Below are positions 43,038-51,950 of a DNA stretch of 64,000 bases, in pieces. The notes below the pieces were generated by a model. It searched no databases and was not told the origin of the DNA. It saw only the letters and a program-made list of their open reading frames with translations. The stretch's first letter is position 1; each line of letters opens with the position of its first letter. Origin of the DNA: Myxococcus fulvus (GTDB lineage Bacteria > Myxococcota > Myxococcia > Myxococcales > Myxococcaceae); NCBI RefSeq assembly GCF_900111765.1, contig NZ_FOIB01000014.1:1-64000 (forward strand), in the 5' to 3' direction. The position numbers and the translations under genes were made by a program.

Positions 43038-45068
43038 TCACATCTCGATGCGGTTGCGCCCGTTCGTCTTCGCGCGGTTCAGCCGTGCATCCGCGACGCG
43101 CAGCAGCGCCTCCATCGTCGTCCCATCCCCAGGTGACTCCGCGATTCCCGCGCTGATCGTCACGCGGAACGACTCGCCGCCATCGCCGTCGAAGGTCATC
43201 TCCGCCACCTCCGCCATCGTCCGCGACAGAATCGCCTTCGCGCTCGCCGCCGTCTCTCCGAGCAGCCCCACCACGAACTCCTCACCGCCCCAGCGCCCGC
43301 GCACGTCCTCGCGCCGGAACCGCGCGCCCAACAGGCGCCCCAGCCGCGTCAGCACCCGGTCCCCCGCCAGGTGCCCGTACTTGTCGTTCACCCGCTTGAA
43401 GCGGTCCACGTCCAGGAAGCACAACGACAACGGCCGCTGCTGACGCTGCGCCTCCGACAGCCGGCTCCGCAGCCCCTCGATGAACGGCCGCCGCAACATC
43501 AGCCCCGTCAGCGCGTCCCGCTCTGCCCGCTCGCGCGACAGCCGCGCCCGCTCCAGCCGCGCCTGCACCCGCGCCCGCAGCTCCTCCTTCAACACCGGCT
43601 TCGAGATGTAGTCGTCCGCCCCCGCCTGGAACGCCGCCAGCCGGAACTCCAACCCCACGTGCGCCGTAATCAACAACACCGGCAGCTCCTGCCACGCCGG
43701 CATCGACCTCAAAATCCGACACAAATCGAACCCGCTCGGCCCCGGCATCTGCACGTCCAACAACAACAGGTCCGGCCGATGCTCCGCCAGCGCCTCCATC
43801 AACCGGTGCGCATCCCCCAACCCCACCACCTCAATCTGCTCGCTCGCCAGCGCGTGCACCAACGCCGCAATCGCCTCCGGGTCGTCGTCCACCACCAACA
43901 CCCGCGAGCGCTCCGGCCGCCGCGCCGCCACCATCCGCTCCGCCGCCGCCGCGAAGTCCGTCGCCGTGAAGGGCCTCGGCAGGAACAACGAGCCCCCCGC
44001 GTGCGCCGCCGCCACCCGGTCCTCCAGCCCGCCCGACACCCCCGTGAACCCCAACGGCAACGAGCCCAGCCCCTCCGTCGAGCGCAGCTCGTGCGCCGCC
44101 TGGATGCCGCCCATCTCCCCACCCAGGTGCATGTGGATGAGCACCCCGTCCACCCACTGCCTGCGCGCCAACACCACCGCCTCGTCCGCCGTGCGCGCCG
44201 ACAACACCCGCACCACGTGCGCACGCCCCAGCCGCTCCGCCTCCTCGAGGACCGCCGCGTCCTCGTCCACCACCAACAACACCCCCTCCGTCGGCAACAT
44301 CGCCGCGGGCCCCTCCTTGCGCGCCGGCGGCGTCACCTGCACGGACGCCGTCGCCGCCAGCTCCCGGAACGCCACGTCCACCAGGCCCCAGTCCACCCGG
44401 CCCCCGTCCCTCCCCGCCCGGAGCGCGTCCTCCAGCCGCCCCGCCGCCAGGCTCACCTCCGTGAAGCCATAGCTGCCCGCCGTGCCATGCAGCTTGTGCG
44501 CGACGATGCCCGCCTCATCCAACGCGCCCCCATCGCCCGCGCGCGCCGCCGACAAGAGCACCTCCAGCCCGCCCACCTTGTCCTTCAGCCGCGCGCCGTA
44601 CTCCTGGTTGAGCGCCACCAGGCTCGCCGCCAGCTCGTCGCGCACCAGGTCCACGTCCGCCAACGCCCGAGGCCCCGCCGGCGCCGGCGGCAACGCCTTG
44701 GTGAAGAGCTGATTCACCCAGAGGTACAGCTCATCCGGCCGGTACGGCTTGTGGATGATGCGCGCCACCTTGAGCTGCCGCGTGAGCAGCTCGTGGCTCT
44801 TCAGGTCCTTCCAGAACGCCGACGCGAACAACACCGGCAGGTCCGGCAGCGTGCCGCGCAGTTCGCGGATGAAGTCCGCCCCCGTCACCCCCGGCAACAG
44901 GCCGTCCACGATGGCCGCGTCCACCGGCACCTTCGCCAGCACCGTCCGCGCCTCCGCCGCCGTGCGCGCCGTCTCCACCCGGAAGCCCTTCTCCCGGAGG
45001 AAGGCGCACACCAGGCTCTGCAAGTCCTTGTCGTCCTCGAGGAACAGCAGCGTCTTCGCGTCGCTCAT
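43038..45068 (-). CDS. REC-Hpt-REC-REC-GGDEF response regulator
   Basis: A 676-residue cytoplasmic regulator. Order: receiver 1 (residues 1-125, DGLLPG acceptor), Hpt domain with phospho-His in VAHKLHGTAGSYGF (near 200), receiver-like 2 (about 275-390, acceptor region IHMHLGG is Asp-poor and probably degenerate), receiver 3 (about 395-515, LLLDVQMPGPSG), and GGDEF (520-676) with active site RWGGEEF. An RRED I-site lies five residues before GGEEF, so c-di-GMP feedback inhibition is likely. Its start overlaps the hybrid kinase stop in ATGA. It would make c-di-GMP in response to the kinase. Confidence 0.93.
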   Translation of the reverse strand: MSDAKTLLFLEDDKDLQSLVCAFLREKGFRVETARTAAEARTVLAKVPVDAAIVDGLLPGVTGADFIRELRGTLPDLPVLFASAFWKDLKSHELLTRQLKVARIIHKPYRPDELYLWVNQLFTKALPPAPAGPRALADVDLVRDELAASLVALNQEYGARLKDKVGGLEVLLSAARAGDGGALDEAGIVAHKLHGTAGSYGFTEVSLAAGRLEDALRAGRDGGRVDWGLVDVAFRELAATASVQVTPPARKEGPAAMLPTEGVLLVVDEDAAVLEEAERLGRAHVVRVLSARTADEAVVLARRQWVDGVLIHMHLGGEMGGIQAAHELRSTEGLGSLPLGFTGVSGGLEDRVAAAHAGGSLFLPRPFTATDFAAAAERMVAARRPERSRVLVVDDDPEAIAALVHALASEQIEVVGLGDAHRLMEALAEHRPDLLLLDVQMPGPSGFDLCRILRSMPAWQELPVLLITAHVGLEFRLAAFQAGADDYISKPVLKEELRARVQARLERARLSRERAERDALTGLMLRRPFIEGLRSRLSEAQRQQRPLSLCFLDVDRFKRVNDKYGHLAGDRVLTRLGRLLGARFRREDVRGRWGGEEFVVGLLGETAASAKAILSRTMAEVAEMTFDGDGGESFRVTISAGIAESPGDGTTMEALLRVADARLNRAKTNGRNRIEM

Positions 45069-47626
45069 GAAACGGCCCTTGTCTCCAGCTCGCCGTCCTT
45101 GCCGGACAGCAACTCATGCAGCAGCTCGCGCACCGAGGCCACCAGCTCCTCCTCGGACGAGCGCGCCTTGCTCAGGTGCCGCGTCATCCCCAGCGTCAGC
45201 TGCCGCTGGTCCGCGCGTGACAGGTCCCGCCCCGTGAAGACGATGAGCGGCGTCGTGCGCCCCCGTCCCCGACGCAGGATGTCCACCACCTCGAACCCGT
45301 CCAGCCCCGGCAACCCCACGTCCAGCACGATGAGGTCCGGCGGCGTGCGCCGCGCCAGCTCCACCGCGCTCTCCCCATCCGCCGCCTCGAACACCTGCAC
45401 CCGCCCCAGCCGCTCCAGCCGCGCGCAGATGACCCGCCGCGTGGCCACGTCGTCGTCCACCACCAGCACGCGCGCCTGCCCCGGCCGCCGCATCGCGTGG
45501 CGCAGCGCGCTGAGCAGCCCCGACTCCTCCAAGGGCTGCGACATCCAGTCCACCACCAGCGGCGTGCCCACGCCCTCGCCCTCCGACGAGCGCCCCGACA
45601 GCGCCACCACCGGCAGCGCCCGCGTGCGCGGCTGCTCCCGCAACGAGCGCACCCAGTCCAGCGCCTGCCCATCCGGTATCCGCGTGTCCAGCACCACCGC
45701 GTCCGGAGGCTCGGCCTCCAGCACCTTCTGCGCCTCCGCCAGGCTCACCGCCCGCACCACGCGGTAACCCTCTTGCGACAGCAACCCGCGCAGCAATCCG
45801 GACAGCTCGGGGTCCGCCGTGGCCACCAGCACGTCGTGCCGGCTGGTGTCCCGCGCCGTCGCCGCCGCCACCACCGCCGGGTGCGAGCCCGACAGGGGCC
45901 TGGCCGCCTCCAGCGTGAAGGTGAAGGTGGAGCCCTTGCCTGGCGCGCTCAGCACCTCGATGCCGCCGCCGTGCTGGTTCACGATGGCCTGCGAGATGGC
46001 CAGCCCCAGGCCCGTGCCGCCCTTGGAGCGCGTGTCCGAGCCGTCCAGCTGCTGGAAGCGCGCGAACAGCCGGTCCTTCTGCTCCTCGGGGATGCCAGGC
46101 CCGGAGTCCACCACGCTGAAGCGCACGCGCCCCGGCACCTCCGGCAGCACGCGCACCACCACCTCCGCGCCTCCCGTGGAGAACTTCACCGCGTTGGACA
46201 CCAGGTTCGTGAGCACCTGGATGAGCCTGTCCCTGTCTCCGCGCACGCGCGGCGACTCCTCCACGTCCGCGCGCAGCACCACGCCCGCCGCGTCCGCCAC
46301 GCCCTTGAGGCCGCTGAACGTCGCCTCCACCAGCTCGCGCGCATCCAGCGAGGCGAGCTTCAGCTCCAACATGCCCGCCTCCATCTTCTCCAGGTCGAGG
46401 ATGTCGTTGATGAGGCGGATGAGCCGCTCCGTGTTCGAGCGGGCGATGCGCACCATCTCCAGCGCCGGCTCCGGCACCTCGCCGACGATGCCGCCCTCGA
46501 GCAACCCCAGCGAGCCGCGGATGGACGTCAGCGGCGTGCGCAGCTCGTGGCTCACCGTGGAGACGAACTCGTTCTTCATCCGCTCCACCTCCTTGCGCTC
46601 GGTGATGTCGCGCACGAAGGCGGTGAAGCGCGCGGGCCCCTCGCCCGGCACCCGCACCAGCGTCAGCTCCGCGGGGAACATGCTCCCGTCCGCGCGCAGG
46701 CACGGCGACTCCAGCCGCGTGGCCACGCCGGACGTCTCGCCCAGCGCGGCGGAGACCTCCTCGCGCTTGCCCGCGGGCAACGAGGCCGGCAGCGCGAGCG
46801 CCAGGAACTCGCGCCCCACCGCCTGGGCCGCCGTGAGCCGGAAGACCTTCTCCGCGGTGGGGTTGAGCTCGAGCAGCCGCCCCACCTCGTCGATGAGCAG
46901 GATGCCGTCCGGCGCCGCCTCCAGGATGGCCGCCTTGCGCGCCTGGGTGGTGCGCTGCTCCTCGCCCGCGGCGACGAGCTCCCGCCCCCGCTCCTCCACG
47001 CGCTCTTCCAGCGCCGCGTTGAGCGTGGCCAGCTCTCCGGACGCGCGCGACAGCCGCACCAGCACCACCACCACGTACGCCCCCAGGAGCAGCGACGCCG
47101 CGAAGAAGACGACGCGCGTGCGCTCGTTGGCCACCTGCGCCCGCTCGTGCAGCTGGATGAAGGTGCCCACCAGGCGCTCCGCCTGCGCGCTGGCCGAGCG
47201 CTCCAACAGGGCCTGCATCGCGGCGTCCGCCTCGCGCTGCTCGCCCCGGGCCTGGGCCGCCCGCGAACGCTCCAGGAGCGCGCGGTTGTCCTCCAGCGCG
47301 CCCAGGTACGCGTCCAGCGACGACGCCATCACCCGCGCCTCCTCGTTCGACAGGAAGGGCGGCACGTCGCGCAGCGCCTCGGCGCGGGCCCTCAGCGCGG
47401 CGAAGGCCTGGGCGTGGGAGCCGTGGCGCTCGGGCAGGCCCAGCCGCTCGCGGAGCACGTCCTGCTCCAGCTCCGCGCTCGCCAGGCGAAGTTGCTGCAG
47501 GCCGGTGCGGTACGCGTCGATGCGGGCCGTGCCCCAGGGGCGGCCCACCACGAACAGGGCGCACAGCACGAGCAGCGCCCCCACGGGGAGGGCCACGGAG
47601 CGCTTCGACAGGCGCGTGCCCGTCAT
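45065..47626 (-). CDS. Hybrid sensor histidine kinase with two receivers
   Basis: An 853-residue membrane kinase. Two N-terminal membrane helices (about 12-30 and 170-190) flank a 140-residue periplasmic helical region like CHASE3. A coiled coil, PAS (ILEAAPDGILLIDEVGRLLELNP), HisKA (VSTVSHELRTPLTSIRGSL) and HATPase (DSGPGIP, GGTGLGLAISQ) follow, then two receivers, the first lacking the ideal pocket (LDTRIPDGQ) and the second intact (VLDVGLPGLDGFEV). It overlaps both neighbours by four bases, so all three genes are one message. Signal unknown; the partner is the GGDEF protein. Confidence 0.95.
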   Translation of the reverse strand: MTGTRLSKRSVALPVGALLVLCALFVVGRPWGTARIDAYRTGLQQLRLASAELEQDVLRERLGLPERHGSHAQAFAALRARAEALRDVPPFLSNEEARVMASSLDAYLGALEDNRALLERSRAAQARGEQREADAAMQALLERSASAQAERLVGTFIQLHERAQVANERTRVVFFAASLLLGAYVVVVLVRLSRASGELATLNAALEERVEERGRELVAAGEEQRTTQARKAAILEAAPDGILLIDEVGRLLELNPTAEKVFRLTAAQAVGREFLALALPASLPAGKREEVSAALGETSGVATRLESPCLRADGSMFPAELTLVRVPGEGPARFTAFVRDITERKEVERMKNEFVSTVSHELRTPLTSIRGSLGLLEGGIVGEVPEPALEMVRIARSNTERLIRLINDILDLEKMEAGMLELKLASLDARELVEATFSGLKGVADAAGVVLRADVEESPRVRGDRDRLIQVLTNLVSNAVKFSTGGAEVVVRVLPEVPGRVRFSVVDSGPGIPEEQKDRLFARFQQLDGSDTRSKGGTGLGLAISQAIVNQHGGGIEVLSAPGKGSTFTFTLEAARPLSGSHPAVVAAATARDTSRHDVLVATADPELSGLLRGLLSQEGYRVVRAVSLAEAQKVLEAEPPDAVVLDTRIPDGQALDWVRSLREQPRTRALPVVALSGRSSEGEGVGTPLVVDWMSQPLEESGLLSALRHAMRRPGQARVLVVDDDVATRRVICARLERLGRVQVFEAADGESAVELARRTPPDLIVLDVGLPGLDGFEVVDILRRGRGRTTPLIVFTGRDLSRADQRQLTLGMTRHLSKARSSEEELVASVRELLHELLSGKDGELETRAVS

Positions 47627-48000
47627 CCCGGCACCAGCTTGCGAATCTCCTTGGGCAGCGTCATGGGGTCGAAGGGCTTGCTGATGACACCCACCGCGCC
47701 GAGCCCCAGGTAGCGCTCCACCTCCTGCTTCTGCACCTTGGCCGTCATGAAGATGATGGGCGTGCTCGACGTGGCCACCTGCTTGCGCAGCTCCCCAAAT
47801 GTCGTGGGCCCGTCCATGCCCGGCATCATCACGTCCAGCAGGATGAGGTCCGGCAGCTCCTCGGCGGCCTTGGAGAGGGCCTCGGTGCCGGACGCGGCGA
47901 GCACCGTGTTCCAGCCGCCCACCCGACTCAGGCTCAGCTTCCCGATGGCGCGGATGTCCTCTTCGTCGTCCACCAGCATCACCTTGCGAAGGGTCGTCAT
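47623..48000 (-). CDS. Single-domain response regulator (CheY-like)
   Basis: A 125-residue receiver-only protein. The acidic pair is in VDDEED, the acceptor Asp in LLDVMMPGMDG, the Thr in FMTAK and the Lys in SKPFDP. GAGGAGG lies upstream of the ATG. It overlaps the hybrid kinase start by four bases and is the first gene of the phosphorelay operon; it probably shuttles phosphate or serves as a sink. Confidence 0.95.
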   Translation of the reverse strand: MTTLRKVMLVDDEEDIRAIGKLSLSRVGGWNTVLAASGTEALSKAAEELPDLILLDVMMPGMDGPTTFGELRKQVATSSTPIIFMTAKVQKQEVERYLGLGAVGVISKPFDPMTLPKEIRKLVPG

Positions 48001-48140
48001 GGGGGGCGGACCTCCTCTGGGGGGAAAGGGTGTGCTAACCCACGTGCGGGGAACCTTGCGAGTGGACGTCTGTCCAGGGTTCCGCGTCCGGGATTCAACA
48101 CCCGGCGCCCGCGCATTCCCAGCCTCCCGAGGCCGGACGC

Positions 48141-48578
48141 CTAGCCGGTCGCCTTGCGCCGACGCGCCGGACGGGCCTGCTTCACCGGAGGGGCCGGGGG
48201 CGGCATCACCGACACGACGGCGTTGACGACGCGCGACACCGCGCGCAGCTGCGAGGGCTCCAGCTCCCGGAGCTTGCGCGTCATGCGGCGCAGCTCCAGC
48301 GGGTCCTCGCGCTCCGGCTTGCGCGTCACGGGCGTCAGCGGAGCACCACCCCGGCCGACCCCCAACAACGTATCCGAGGAGACCTGGAGCACGTCACACA
48401 GCCGCTTGAGCGTCTGGGTGCGAGGCAACATCCGCCCGCGCTCCAGCCGGCTGTAGACCTCCATGGCCATGCCGACGCGCTCGGCCACGTCGCTCTGGGT
48501 GAGGCCCAATCGCAGGCGAGCGGTCCGCGCCGCCCCTCCCAGGATGGCCGCGAGCTTGTGGTCGACGGGCTCACGCAT
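48141..48578 (-). CDS. XRE-family regulator A
   Basis: A 145-residue protein with an N-terminal helix-turn-helix (LGLTQSDVAERVGMAMEVYSRLERGRMLP by pattern) and a basic C-terminus with PARRRKATG. The middle segment EDPLELRRMTRKLRELEPSQLRAVSRVV has the same layout as its neighbour and probably mediates dimerisation. The two genes are 50 bp apart on one strand and appear to be a tandem duplicate. Start chosen at 48578 (MREPVDHKL). Confidence 0.9.
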   Translation of the reverse strand: MREPVDHKLAAILGGAARTARLRLGLTQSDVAERVGMAMEVYSRLERGRMLPRTQTLKRLCDVLQVSSDTLLGVGRGGAPLTPVTRKPEREDPLELRRMTRKLRELEPSQLRAVSRVVNAVVSVMPPPAPPVKQARPARRRKATG

Positions 48579-48628
48579 GATTCGGGCAGCGTCGCACGGC
48601 GCGCGGGGGAGGCAAGTTTCCCGTCCCC

Positions 48629-49000
48629 TCAGCGTCGCCGGAGCGCGAGCGCGCCCTGGACCACCTGCACCACGGCCCGCAGCGCCTCCGGCTCCAGCGC
48701 GCGCAGGGAGCGCAGGAGCCGGCGCAGCACGGGAGGGTCCTCCACGCGCGGGCCCACCTGCCCTCGGACCGCCACGGGCGCGCCCTCCGACAAGCCCAGC
48801 AGCGCGTTCGCGTCCATGCACAGCACCAGACACAGCCTGCGCAGCGTGGTGACGCTGGGCAGCACGCGGCCGCGCTCCATGCGGCTGTAGACCTCCATGG
48901 CGATTCCCACGCGCTCCGCGACGTCCGCCTGGGTCAATCCCAACCGAGCCCGCGCCGCCTTCGCCGCCGTCCCCACGGTGATGGCCAGTTCCTCGTTCAT
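48629..49000 (-). CDS. XRE-family regulator B, paralog of A
   Basis: A 123-residue protein with the same helix-turn-helix pattern (LGLTQADVAERVGIAMEVYSRMERGRVLP) and C-terminal segment (EDPPVLRRLLRSLRALEPEALRAVVQVV) as the next gene. Divergent from the Ser/Thr kinase gene; the intervening region holds a perfect palindrome that may be its operator. Confidence 0.9.
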   Translation of the reverse strand: MNEELAITVGTAAKAARARLGLTQADVAERVGIAMEVYSRMERGRVLPSVTTLRRLCLVLCMDANALLGLSEGAPVAVRGQVGPRVEDPPVLRRLLRSLRALEPEALRAVVQVVQGALALRRR

Positions 49001-49166
49001 GGTCCCCGCGCCTCTCGAGCAGTCTCCCTACCACATCGTCCGCGCCGCACCCTACCTCACGAGGGGGACAGGCTACCCAAAAAGAAGGCCGCCATGCTAA
49101 TGACGTCAGGGGTTGACCCGGGACCGCCGGATTCGCTGTCGGGGTTTCAGATTCCCGAGAGTGATT

Positions 49167-49181
49167 CGACCTTGAAGGTCG
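49167..49181. promoter_or_regulatory. CGACCTT-G-AAGGTCG palindrome
   Basis: A perfect 15-bp inverted repeat in the 231-bp divergent region between the XRE pair and the Ser/Thr kinase, about 50 bp before the kinase start. It could bind one of the XRE proteins; this is inferred from position only. Confidence 0.45.
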
Positions 49182-49231
49182 TGGGTCTTCTGACGCCCTC
49201 GCGGGTGGGGACAGCTGGAGAGGATGGGACG

Positions 49232-50407
49232 ATGAGCGACCTGGAGGCGATGCACCCGCTGCTGCTCCAACCCATGGAGCAGCTGGGGGCCCTGCGCATC
49301 ATCCGGAGGCTGGCGACCGGGGGTTACGGCGCCATCTTCCTGGCGGAGAGCGAGACGAAGGGCACGGTGGCGCTGAAGTTCGCGCTGGAGGGCCCCTCCG
49401 AGAACGACGAGGCGCGGGTGGACGCGCGCACGAAGCGGGAGGCCCGGCTGCTGATGCACCTGGCGCACCCCAACGTGGTGGAGCTGCTCGGCTACCGGCG
49501 CTGGCCGGACACGCACCGCGGCTACCTGTACCTCATCATGGACTACGTGGAGGGCCCCACCCTGGCCAGGTGGGCCACCACGGAGAAGGCCACGCCGCGC
49601 CGGGCCGCGCAGGTGTTCGCGTCGCTGGCGCTCACGCTGGACGCCATCCACGGCGCGGGGGTGGTGCACCGCGACCTCAAGGGCAGCAACATCATCGTGC
49701 GCGCGTCGGACGGGGAGCCGGTGCTGGTGGACTTCGGCTCGGGGGACCATCCGTGCGCCCCGTCGCTGACGGAGGACCGCCTGCCCCCGGGCACGCCCAG
49801 CTACCGCAGCCCGGAGTCGCTGCGCTTCTGGATGGGGCCTCGCATCCCCGGCGCGCGCTACCGGTTCGCGCCCACCGATGACCTGTACTCACTGGGGCTG
49901 GTGCTGCACGAGGTGCTCACGGGCACCTTCCCCTATCCGGCCCACCTGCCGCCGTCCGCGCTGCTGGCCAGCATCGAGTCGGCCGTGTTGCAGCTGCCGT
50001 CGGTGCTCAACCCGCGCGTGCCCCGGGTGCTGGATGGAATCGTGCTGCGGCTGCTCGACAAGCACGCGGGCGGGCGGTTCCCGAGCGGCGCGGAGCTGTT
50101 CGGCGCGCTCTCCGCGGCGCTGGAGCTGGCGGACGACACGTGGGACCAGCCGCTGTTCCCGCCCCGGCCGCCGCACGAGGCCGTCACCGAGGAGGACGAG
50201 TCCCTGTTCGATGGGGACGAGGAGGGCCGGGAGGTGCGGCAGTGGATGCGCTGGCCGGACTGGCCCGGCGCCAGCTCCGCGTCGGGGTCCGCCCGCACGC
50301 CCTCCACCGAGCCGGTGGCCCCGCCCGTCGCCCCCTGGCGCTCCTGGCTGCGCCGGCGGTTGCACGTGCTCAAGGGCGCGCTCAAGCCCTGGCGCGGGAA
50401 GGATTAG
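49232..50407 (+). CDS. Ser/Thr protein kinase
   Basis: A 391-residue Hanks-type kinase. The Gly loop is ATGGYGAIFLA, catalytic Lys in GTVALKFAL, HRDLKGSN with the catalytic Asp, DFG intact in VLVDFGSGD and an activation segment ending PSYRSPE. No membrane helix; the C-terminal 80 residues are Pro/acidic and probably disordered, ending in a basic helix. ATG at 49232 follows a GGAG; a longer frame exists but lacks kinase features. The second kinase gene starts 120 bp downstream. Confidence 0.93.
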   Translation: MSDLEAMHPLLLQPMEQLGALRIIRRLATGGYGAIFLAESETKGTVALKFALEGPSENDEARVDARTKREARLLMHLAHPNVVELLGYRRWPDTHRGYLYLIMDYVEGPTLARWATTEKATPRRAAQVFASLALTLDAIHGAGVVHRDLKGSNIIVRASDGEPVLVDFGSGDHPCAPSLTEDRLPPGTPSYRSPESLRFWMGPRIPGARYRFAPTDDLYSLGLVLHEVLTGTFPYPAHLPPSALLASIESAVLQLPSVLNPRVPRVLDGIVLRLLDKHAGGRFPSGAELFGALSAALELADDTWDQPLFPPRPPHEAVTEEDESLFDGDEEGREVRQWMRWPDWPGASSASGSARTPSTEPVAPPVAPWRSWLRRRLHVLKGALKPWRGKD

Positions 50408-50528
50408 GCATCCAACACCTGAGGTCCAATGGTTGTCGCCCAACCTCGGATATTCCATCACGGCCGGCTTCGTGTTACCTGAAGCATCCTGTAGCGCCCA
50501 AATCACTTCCCAGGTTGAGAGGCAGGCC

Positions 50529-51941
50529 ATGACGACGCCCGACACGACGACGGAGGATTCTCCCGGAGGACCGCGCCGGCCGCGGGTGCTGTTCAACGTG
50601 GGCGGCACGGTGTTCGAGTTCGTGCGCAAGCTGGAGGTGCGCTCCACCGGAGAGCTGTTGATGCTGGTCCGGCGACGCTATCGGGACGGGCAGAGCGGCC
50701 TGGTGGTGGTGAAGCGGCTGCGCAGCCCGGCCACCTTCGTGGAGCGGCGCAGGCTGGTGGAGGAGGTCAGCCTGACGTTCCGCTTCAAGCACCCCAACAT
50801 CGCGCAGGTGCACCAGATGAAGGTGTACCGGGGCGCGCCCCACGTGGTGATGGAGTACGTGGAGGGGCGGTCGCTGGACACGCTGTTGAACCTGACGGCG
50901 ATGCGGCGGAGGCCCGTGTCCCCCGCGCTGGCGGCGTTCGTGGTGGCGGAGGTGGCGGACGCGCTGCACCACGCGCACCTCGCGGTGGATGACTGGAACC
51001 GGCCGCTGGGCATCGTGCATCGGGACGTGAGCCCCCGGAACATCCGGGTGGGGACGCACGGGGATGTGAAGCTGACGAACTTCACCGTGGCCTCGTCGCG
51101 GCTGGTGGGACGGGAGGAGACGAGCCGGCCGCTGGTGAAGGGCGACGTGGCGTATGCGTCACCGGAGCTGCTGCTGCGCGCGCCGGGGGTGGATGCGCGC
51201 TCGGATTTGTTCTCGCTGGGGTTGGTGTTGCTGGAGCTGCTCACGGGGCGTCACCCGCTCGCGGTGGAGGACACGCCGCCGCCTCCGTTGCCGGAGGGGC
51301 TGACGCTGGAGGCGCAGGGGCCCACCTGGATGCCGGTGGACGAGGTGGCCGCGCGGATGGCGAGCCTGGAGCCGGAGATGGTGGCGCGGCTGGTCGCGGA
51401 CGTGCCGGAGGGGCTGGCCGCGGTGGTGCTGCGCGCGCTGCGCAGGGCGCCGGCGGAGCGGTTCCAGACGGCGGAGGAGATGGGCTGCGTGCTGCGGGGG
51501 TGGCTGAGCGTGCACGCGCCCGGGCAGGGGCGTCATGCGACGGCGGAGGAGATTTCGCGCGTGGCGATGGAGGCGACCAGCCGGCGCAATCAGGCGGAGT
51601 TGCTGGAGGGCGGGCTGCATCCGGAGGACCTCACGGCGGAGGAGGCGTCGGTGCCGCTGGAGCCGGGTGGGCGCGCGGAGCTGGATTCCGAGGGCTCGCT
51701 GGCGGAGGAGGCCGCACGGGTGTTCGGGGTGCCGGGGAAGCGCGGGGTGACGCGCGCACGGGTGGAGGAGCCCGCGCCTCGCGATGAGGAGGAGGCGTGG
51801 TGGACGTCCAGGGTCGAATCGGAGTCGGTGGCTCCGCCCGTGCGGAGCGGGGCCGTGGATGCGCCGTGGCCGGAGGATGACGTCACGCCTCCGGGCGGGA
51901 GCAAGCCGCTCGAATCGGAAGACGAGCCCGACGCGTCCTGA
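50529..51941 (+). CDS. Ser/Thr kinase-like protein with altered DFG (possible pseudokinase)
   Basis: A 470-residue protein with kinase fold: Lys62 in VVVKRL, Glu in a C-helix EEVSLTF, catalytic loop VHRDVSPRN (Asp166, Asn171), but the DFG position is NFT (Asn184-Phe185-Thr186) in KLTNFTVASS. The Mg-binding Asp and the Gly are therefore lost. The activation end VAYASPE is kept. Residues 320-470 are an acidic, low-complexity tail without a membrane helix. Some bacterial kinases tolerate Asn here with Mn, so activity is possible but doubtful. It follows an intact kinase gene and may regulate it. Confidence 0.85.
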   Translation: MTTPDTTTEDSPGGPRRPRVLFNVGGTVFEFVRKLEVRSTGELLMLVRRRYRDGQSGLVVVKRLRSPATFVERRRLVEEVSLTFRFKHPNIAQVHQMKVYRGAPHVVMEYVEGRSLDTLLNLTAMRRRPVSPALAAFVVAEVADALHHAHLAVDDWNRPLGIVHRDVSPRNIRVGTHGDVKLTNFTVASSRLVGREETSRPLVKGDVAYASPELLLRAPGVDARSDLFSLGLVLLELLTGRHPLAVEDTPPPPLPEGLTLEAQGPTWMPVDEVAARMASLEPEMVARLVADVPEGLAAVVLRALRRAPAERFQTAEEMGCVLRGWLSVHAPGQGRHATAEEISRVAMEATSRRNQAELLEGGLHPEDLTAEEASVPLEPGGRAELDSEGSLAEEAARVFGVPGKRGVTRARVEEPAPRDEEEAWWTSRVESESVAPPVRSGAVDAPWPEDDVTPPGGSKPLESEDEPDAS

Positions 51942-51950
51942 GCCCTCGCG

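Noticed and set aside
43371..47713. Two long plus-strand frames over the phosphorelay genes
   Set aside because: They mirror the minus-strand GGDEF and kinase genes, which have full sets of motifs.
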